A model generated the notes under the pieces. The model had not been told where the DNA came from. It saw nothing but the letters and a program-made list of their open reading frames with translations, and ran no database searches. The position numbers were made by a program, and so were the translations under genes. A stretch of DNA of 64,000 nt from Alviniconcha marisindica (lineage: Eukaryota > Mollusca > Gastropoda > Provannidae): positions 641,001 through 705,000 of the forward strand of contig JABMCL010001731.1 in the NCBI GenBank assembly GCA_018857735.1, given 5' to 3'. This document shows, one piece after another, positions 58,181-64,000 of this stretch; within the stretch, counting starts at the first letter, position 1, and each line of letters begins with the position of its first letter.

Positions 58181-58437
58181 TACTGGAGCGTTGTGGCGAC
58201 CGGCCTGCAATGCTAACAGTCCTAATCTTGCTCCTTTGTATAGCCTACTTAGACGCCCTACGTGATCGAGGACAGGAAACGCGGCTAGTCGTTAGGGAAC
58301 ACATCATGTACACAACACCGCGCCCTTAGCAACCAGCGACCCCAGTACGGTTGTGCCTTTACGATCGATCGATTGCAGGGCTTGTCTTGGATTCTATCTT
58401 ACGTGCCGTCTTCTCTGCTGCTACGAGTTGCATCAAA
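58181..58437 (+). promoter_or_regulatory. CpG-rich promoter/5' UTR of the 58438 gene
   Basis: CpG density is high compared with the surroundings, and the stretch leads into the ATG at 58438. An imperfect X-box (RFX) lies at 58320-58333: GCGCCCTTAGCAAC, whose TTAGCAAC half is good. RFX factors drive ciliary genes, which would fit the product. No TATA box is evident. Confidence 0.4.
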
Positions 58438-58451
58438 ATGTCTCTCGCAGG
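58438..58451 (+). CDS. SAXO-like protein, exon 1 (coding part)
   Basis: ATG TCT CTC GCA GG|GTAAGT encodes MSLA plus two bases of Gly. The donor is strong and the phase (2) fits the acceptor at 61847. The context before the ATG (ATCAAA) is acceptable. The exon is too short for an ORF finder and was found by joining it with the downstream exon. Confidence 0.6.
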
Positions 58452-61400
58452 GTAAGTGCTTTTAAGATAAACACATTGCCGGTATAGCGTTTCCACATAT
58501 ATGTGAACAATTCAGCTAGCGCGTGCACTGTAATGGCCCGGGCTGTAGTATTGATCACGTTTTGAGTGCATTGTTTCGAGGCACTGCGGGAGTGATTTTG
58601 TGCGGGTGGAATTGTACTCTACCTGTGTGTTGTCAGTGTAAACAGTAATGGCGGCCTTGTCGCGAAGGTGTCTTGCCGGTGGCACGGCTTTCTCGCACCT
58701 TTTATGGCGGTACTGAGCAAACTAAACAAATCAGTTCTGATAAAAGGTCTGTGGTCTCTTGAAAGAAATCTTTCCGCAGGCAGACTTTTGCAAGTCTGTC
58801 TGCACCTCCATTGTACATAAGCTGTGCGGCCTGGCGAGGGGCCATTAAACCCGATGATCTGGCCGGCACTCCACTGTAGTCAAACTCAGTGATATTTTTT
58901 TCACATAACTAGAAAATGTGTAAAACTACTTTTTCTGACGACCTTCAGACCTATTCCAAAACTGTGCAACGGTAGCACCACAACAGTGTGCAGAGGGTAC
59001 TTCTATGGGTTTGACAGCTAAAGACTGATTTTATAATAACTTACGGGGCATAACTGTAGTAATTGTAAAAAGTGAGAATGTTTTTGACAACAGCTAGCGC
59101 CCGCCACTAACACTTGCCATGGCTACGAATTCCCGCCGTGCCTGAACTAACTGACTCATTTTCAAGCTCCACGCCAAGAACATGTACATAAATGATCGAT
59201 ATTCTTTCATGACACTCCATGAACAAAACCAGTTGAGACAGTAAATAGGGGGCGGGGGGGGGGGGGGGGGGGGGGGGGGCAGGATGAGACCCCAGAGTTT
59301 ATTCAGCTGGCTTAATTATGGCCTTGTAAAAAGATTTCGATTTGATTCCTACGTGATATACGATGCATAGTACTATAGTTGTATAATCTTTTCACGAGAA
59401 ACGTTCATAGAAAAATGACGGTGCCATCGTACCTTTAAAATACATTAAGTACGAAACTGTAAGACTAAGAATACAATTTTAGTGGGGGTTTAATTTTTTT
59501 TTTTTTATGTGTACACAAAAGCAAACAGGTTTATTGACATTTACGTTCAGTTCGACCCCGTCTCTCTTCGTTAGAATGCTTCAGTTCATTTGAAAGCTAA
59601 GTGAAAAAGAAAAGAAAAAAGGCTCCTCCCCCCTCCAGATGATAACTACACAACAAGAGATGCGACTGACTGGCTGTAAAAGATCTCAAGTATTAATTTC
59701 AGAGGCAAATTATTTAGGACTTTATAGCATAAGGCAAAAGCCGTTTAATTTTTGGCAGAAGTTCTACTAAGAGGACAATATATTGAGAAAGCTATACACG
59801 CCCTCGCGCACATATGCACACACGCGCGAGCGCGCAAGAAGTCGTGGTATTTCCAAACGTTTAATCAAGTTTTCCAACAATTTACAATGAACTCAAAAAT
59901 GTGTCAGTACAAATGAAATGTAATTTTTGCGTGCCCTCACACTCACATTTCCACTGGCAAGACACATTCATTGATACAGATTCCACACATGCGTCTGAAA
60001 TGAATGAACCTTTTTGTACACAGTGATTTGCTTTTCAAATGAATAGCTGGACCTACTTGTTTCTTCCGTTTGAGAAAACGAGCATTTCGGGTGTTTTTTT
60101 CAAAATGACATACAACTGAAGTATGTTTTCATCGTATTTTTCTACTAATTAATATGCCCACATGCTCTAATGAGGCTCCGACTGTGACATGTATTCATGA
60201 ACAAGGGGAACAACCTTTCTTACTAAACGAGAGCCACAGTAGCACATACGTACCAATGCAACAGTGCTGTTGTAAAACTGATACCGGTTGCCAAAATGCC
60301 TCCTTGAGGCTCATAACGTGGACGCCGGAAAGCGTTTGCTAAGAGAAGCAGCAGCGAGTCCTAGTGTAGACGACTTCTCCGTCTTTGGTTGTGCAGTCAA
60401 CTTCGTAAAAAGTAATGATCGTGCCGTACTGCATAGGTTGGGACTGGAGGGTGCGGTAGGAAGTGTGTGTGGAGCGACTGAGGGCGGGAAAGTGGCGAAA
60501 GAAAGGGAACTGGAATGCCTCCAGGAAACGTTCTGTCACTCTCCTCTAGCAAGTGTTTCAATTAGCGCTGGTTAGCGCTTTGAGGGGTTTGGTCCTGCGT
60601 ACGGATACATAAATTATGTGGTATCAGCAGGTTTTGGTCTTCTTAGTTATAGAAAGATATTTGATGTCAATGTTGTGGAGCTCATGGTGGTTCTTGGAGA
60701 CGGTATAGTAGTATTTGTTCACTTGTTGCATGGGGTATGAAATCATAGTCTGGAAAGACATCGATCACACTTTCCCGCTGCAAATCCAGGCTATGTACAC
60801 CAAATGTTGTCTGCATTTGATCCGGCTATAGAGCTGAATGCGTTTTGTGAAACACAATGCTCCAACACGGTTTTACTCATTCAAAGAAAGACTGAGACGA
60901 CGAATTAATGAATGATCCAGCAGAGATATTTTTCGGCACTTCGGCCATGCTTTTCACTCAGTAATTATGAACTGTCCAAATTAAAGATCGACAGCATTGT
61001 CGTTGACTTTTGCAACAACAACAACAACAACAACAACAAAAAGTTTCCCCTTTCTTTTCGTCGGCATTTTAAGCGCTAAATGTTACTTGCGCCTAAAGCC
61101 AGAATGCGTAACTTTCAAATGCTGTGCCGTGTCTTCAAGTGAACAGATTTTCAAAAGTGAACTTTCTGCTTCGTTGCATTTTCAGTATACATGTACCTAT
61201 AATTATGTGACCGAATGCACCCGCACATTCCCGCTGTTTGCTTGTACTCTGTCCCTATGTGTAACTTCTTTTCTCCGGCCCCCATACTTCACGGATGCAT
61301 GATCAAAGGTTTGATATGCTATATTCATGGTAGCGACTTAATGTTGAGACAGGGCGAGAGATGGGTCATGACTTCGTTTATTATGTATAGCCGGGAGGAA

Positions 61401-61504
61401 TTCGAGGTCATTTACCGGTGACTTTTTTTCATTTTTTTTTTCATCGTTAATTACGTACTGTGTAATATCGATCTCGGTGACAGGAAAGAACAAAACTCAA
61501 CTAT

Positions 61505-61571
<67 letters not shown>

Positions 61572-61755
61572 TGTGTGTGTGTGTGTGTGCGCGCGCGCGC
61601 GTTTTGGTTTTTGTTATTTTTTGTTCAAAATAAGCATGTTTTTTGGGAGGTTCAAAATAAGCATGCCGTCATGTTATGCAACCTCTCGCTCGACCTTTCC
61701 ACTGCTTCAGACTTGCAGTCTACTGATCGTCTGGCCTCTCCCCCCCCCCCCCCCC

Positions 61756-61792
<37 letters not shown>

Positions 61793-61846
61793 GTACACAC
61801 GTTATGCTTCAGCAATAAAATTGACAATGTGACCCTCTGTGTGCAG
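58452..61846 (+). other. Intron 1 of the 58438 gene
   Basis: 3.4 kb. It contains a poly-G run at about 59249-59279, a (CAA)n patch at 61013-61041, (GT)n at 61508-61590 turning into GC, a poly-C run at about 61740-61756, and (CT)n/(CA)n at 61757-61792. No other exon was recognised. Confidence 0.6.
61508..61600. repeat. (GT)n then (GC)n tract
   Basis: GT repeat with one CTG interruption near 61570, ending in GCGCGCGCGCG. Strictly alternating purine-pyrimidine. Confidence 0.95.
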
Positions 61847-61993
61847 TGATTATACTGAGGGAGGTGGGATCCGTGGTTCAGAGTACCACAGCCGCTACCA
61901 GGAGTACGGGGTGCAGCCCAGGGTGGCCGCATTCAAGCCTCACGTTGAGCCCGTCGCTAACAATGCTGCTATGGACTGCACCACAACCAGCAA
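61847..61993 (+). CDS. SAXO-like (Mn-module) protein, exon 2; gene runs off window
   Basis: Acceptor CTGTGTGCAG|T, donor AGCAA|GTGAGT, phase 2 on both sides. It encodes GDYTEGGGIRGSEYHSRYQE, then YGVQPRVAAFKP and AAMDCTTTS. The FKP...MD.TTT spacing resembles the Mn modules of SAXO/MAP6-type microtubule proteins. The SEYxxxY element also recalls MDM1 and CCSAP, which bind centriolar or ciliary microtubules. I cannot place it in a named family. Codon use is G/C-rich like that of SAXO exon 6. The following exons should lie beyond 64000 or were not recognised in 62.0-63.8 kb. Real exon: fairly sure. Family: tentative. Confidence 0.6.
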
Positions 61994-62883
61994 GTGAGTC
62001 ATTTGAACCGAATTGAACCACATGACTGCTGTCCCTTCTGGGCCCATATGTATGCCGAGAAAATAAAGGCGGGGTTGCCCCATGTCCCGATTTGCTAAAG
62101 AGTCCATAACTCCGGCTCTCGTTCCACATGCACGAGTCGCCAAAAGGCTCCAAAATAGGTATCTGTCTAAGTTTTAGATCTGGAAATTCTATTGTTTTAC
62201 CAACAAAGCAACGCCCGCGTGGTCGAAAACGTGAAACCGATTTTTACAATGCATGACGATAGACGTGTTAATTTCCAGTTTTGGTAGAGTCGCGTACTTT
62301 GTTCGATTCTGACAGCCTCTGTGGAAAAAAAGTCTGCGATAAGTTAGAACTTCACTGAAAGTGGAAAACGATCAACGACAACAACAAAATCAAAAGGTGA
62401 ACCATGGGTATAATTAGTTCCGCTTTGCGTCCAACAACCAACGTGCGGCAGATTAATTTCCATCGAACCGTGAGAAGCACTGCAGTACTGTAGCAGAAGT
62501 GCAACCCCTTCTCATTAGAGTCTTTGCCCGTCCCTCTTTTCGTTGTCTATGTTGTCTATGATTTGTCTTGAACCGCGCATCCAAACTGCCTGAACAGTTT
62601 GTATCTTGATTGGTACGCGGGGTGTCGTCGGTAACGGCAGCATCGAGTCGCCATTGTTATACAGCGTCCAGGCTGCTTATTAAACGTTGAAAAACTAGTC
62701 TATAAATTTACACAAGTGTAGCGCTCCACATATGCCGTTGTCATTTCAGTCTCGTCACAGTTTTGTGCAACAATAGAAAGGAATGTGGAGATGCTTATCT
62801 GACGGACCGAACGATGGAGTAACAAGATTTAGACAGCGCAGCTCCCTTTTATATCGGAAATACTATAAACAACAAATGACATG

Positions 62884-62884
<1 letters not shown>

Positions 62885-62941
<57 letters not shown>
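62885..62941. repeat. (CA)n microsatellite
   Basis: About 28 CA units. Confidence 0.97.
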
Positions 62942-62945
<4 letters not shown>

Positions 62946-63357
62946 GTTTTGGCTCAGAAATTTACTGAAATGTGTCATGACTCTCCAATCCTTTCCTTTT
63001 CAAATAACCTTATATCCATATCCACATACACACAAAATTCCACAAAAACATTTTAGCTGTTGCCATCACTGATATGTCAACTGAGATCATTCTCATTCAA
63101 TCTGTTCAAGAATAGTGAATGCTCAGGCGACTCCCATTCAGAATATTTGTTACACATTGCAGACCCATATCTTTTTTCTCTCTCACTTTTTATTTCATTT
63201 TTATGCACCAGGCACTGTATGGGCTCTCACAAATCAAAGTGTAATTCAGAGTGATGTACTGTGAACCACTGCTGTGTCCAGTACTGAAACTGCACTGACA
63301 ATAATAATTATGGCATAACATTCAGAAAGGTTGGGGGAAGATTTTCTTACATTTATT

Positions 63358-63358
<1 letters not shown>

Positions 63359-63411
<53 letters not shown>
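63359..63411. repeat. (CA)n microsatellite
   Basis: About 26 CA units, just before the tandem duplication. Confidence 0.97.
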
Positions 63412-63414
<3 letters not shown>

Positions 63415-63444
63415 TATTATCTGAGTAAAAGAGCCAATACCAAT

Positions 63445-63826
63445 ATCGTAAGCACAACCTGAACCAATATGCAAATGCTTTTTTCACCTTTTTTTCATCA
63501 CATTCACAGCGTCCACAAAAATCACATTAGTGTTTCTGCCCTGCCAGCTAGCAGAACAGCCATACACTAATCACCACAGAGACTCATAAATGCTAAAACT
63601 CCTGAAACAGTAACTGTGTGAGAACCATCTCAAACAAGTACAACCTGAACCAACATGAAAATGATTTTCATTTTTTCATCACATTCACAGCGTCCACAAT
63701 AATCACAACATTAGTGTTTCTGCCATGTCAGCTAGCAGAACAGCCTTACATTAATCACCACATAGACTTACTCATAAATGCTAAAACTAAAAGAAACAGT
63801 GACTATGTGAGAACCATCTCAAACTC
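63445..63826. repeat. Tandem duplication at the GNAT gene 3' end, two units of about 185 bp
   Basis: Copy 1 (about 63445-63637) and copy 2 (about 63638-63826) share CAACCTGAACCAA, CACATTCACAGCGTCCACAA, TTAGTGTTTCTGCC, CAGCTAGCAGAACAGCC and GTGAGAACCATCTCAAAC in order. The last block is the coding end of the acetyltransferase (FEMVLT), so the duplicated unit includes its last codons. In copy 1 the stop codon position reads CAG instead of TAG. Confidence 0.88.
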
Positions 63827-64000
63827 ATACGTCCACACACTGATGAGGCCACACACATGTTTATAGGGTTTAAATGCTTTTTGTCTGAACCCCATGCTTC
63901 TATACAGAGTGCGTGCAGGCTGGTGTACTTCTGTTGTTATCAAAAATATGACATCATAATCATGATCTTGACAGAAGTTGACCACAGTTTGAACTAACTG
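63803..64000 (-). CDS. GNAT-family acetyltransferase, C-terminal exon (partial)
   Basis: An open frame on the minus strand runs from the window edge to the TAG at 63805-63803, 65 codons. The sequence CQDHDYDVIFLITTEVHQPA then ARTLYRSMGFRQKAF is the C-terminal half of the GNAT fold: a strand, then the LYxxMGFR helix-turn (motif B), where acetyl-CoA-dependent N-acetyltransferases pack the cofactor. It ends HVCGLISVWTYEFEMVL, like the last strand of NAT8-type and other small GNATs. The acetyl-CoA binding loop (Q/RxxGxG/A) lies outside the window. The substrate cannot be told. No stop interrupts it and no intron is needed. It is antisense to, and perhaps within an intron of, the plus-strand gene starting at 58438. 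Confidence 0.72.
   Translation of the reverse strand, partial: QLVQTVVNFCQDHDYDVIFLITTEVHQPARTLYRSMGFRQKAFKPYKHVCGLISVWTYEFEMVLT

Larger units (their letters stand above)
61994..63444. other. Intron/flank
   Basis: No exon was recognised. It holds (CA)n at 62885-62941 and 63359-63411. It is intron of the plus-strand gene if that gene continues past the window. Confidence 0.45.

Overview
The window is nuclear DNA from an animal. Short exons lie between kilobase-scale introns, GT/AG splice sites are clear, and CA/GT, CT/GA and TA microsatellites, homopolymeric G/C runs and degenerate retroelements and DNA transposons fill the rest. Protein matches point to a ciliated invertebrate. A marine gastropod or other mollusc is my best guess, made from the general repeat style and gene content and not provable here.

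Real genes occupy little of the sequence. (1) The first recognised coding exon of EFL1 (elongation factor-like GTPase 1) lies on the minus strand at 2266-2356; its gene continues off the left edge. (2) A complete six-exon SAXO1/SAXO2-type gene (stabilizer of axonemal microtubules, FAM154) lies on the plus strand from the ATG at 19660 to the stop at 29615. I assembled it by hand from splice sites; it encodes 470 aa with every phase consistent. (3) A plus-strand gene starts at 58438 (MSLAG) and continues in an exon at 61847-61993. It reads like another SAXO/Mn-module axonemal protein and runs off the right edge. (4) The C-terminal exon of a GNAT-fold acetyltransferase lies on the minus strand at 63803-64000.

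Layout: 1-2404 EFL1 intron and exon. 2.7-3.8 kb a palindromic MITE split by a LINE 3' end. 4.7-7.8 kb a decayed Ty3/Gypsy-type LTR element with LTRs, primer-binding site and polypurine tract. 8.5-13.3 kb a composite DNA transposon carrying a LINE fragment and a hAT-like element. 13.4-18.6 kb a giant foldback element of the same family. 19.2-19.66 kb a CpG-rich candidate bidirectional promoter. 19.66-29.6 kb SAXO, with SINEs and a Rex1/CR1-like LINE in its introns. 31-35 kb SINE and tandem repeats. 35-37.4 kb a broken L2/CR1-like LINE with a possible 5' inversion. 37.8-38.2 kb a solo LTR. 39.5-42.6 kb tandem repeats, SINEs and a MITE. 43.7-44.9 kb a probable second solo LTR. 45.5-48 kb a microsatellite cluster and an unassigned minus-strand ORF. 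48.8-57.7 kb SINEs, hairpins, repeats and a LINE 3' fragment. From 58.2 kb the two right-hand genes.

The main biological signal is the head-to-head order EFL1(-)/SAXO(+). As I recall, it matches the human EFL1/SAXO2 pair on 15q25, where the genes share a very short bidirectional promoter. Here about 17 kb separate the two start codons, almost all transposon-derived. A splice acceptor just upstream of the EFL1 start suggests that this DNA may be EFL1's first intron rather than a true intergenic gap. No CRISPR array, rRNA, convincing tRNA gene, operon or prokaryotic system is present.
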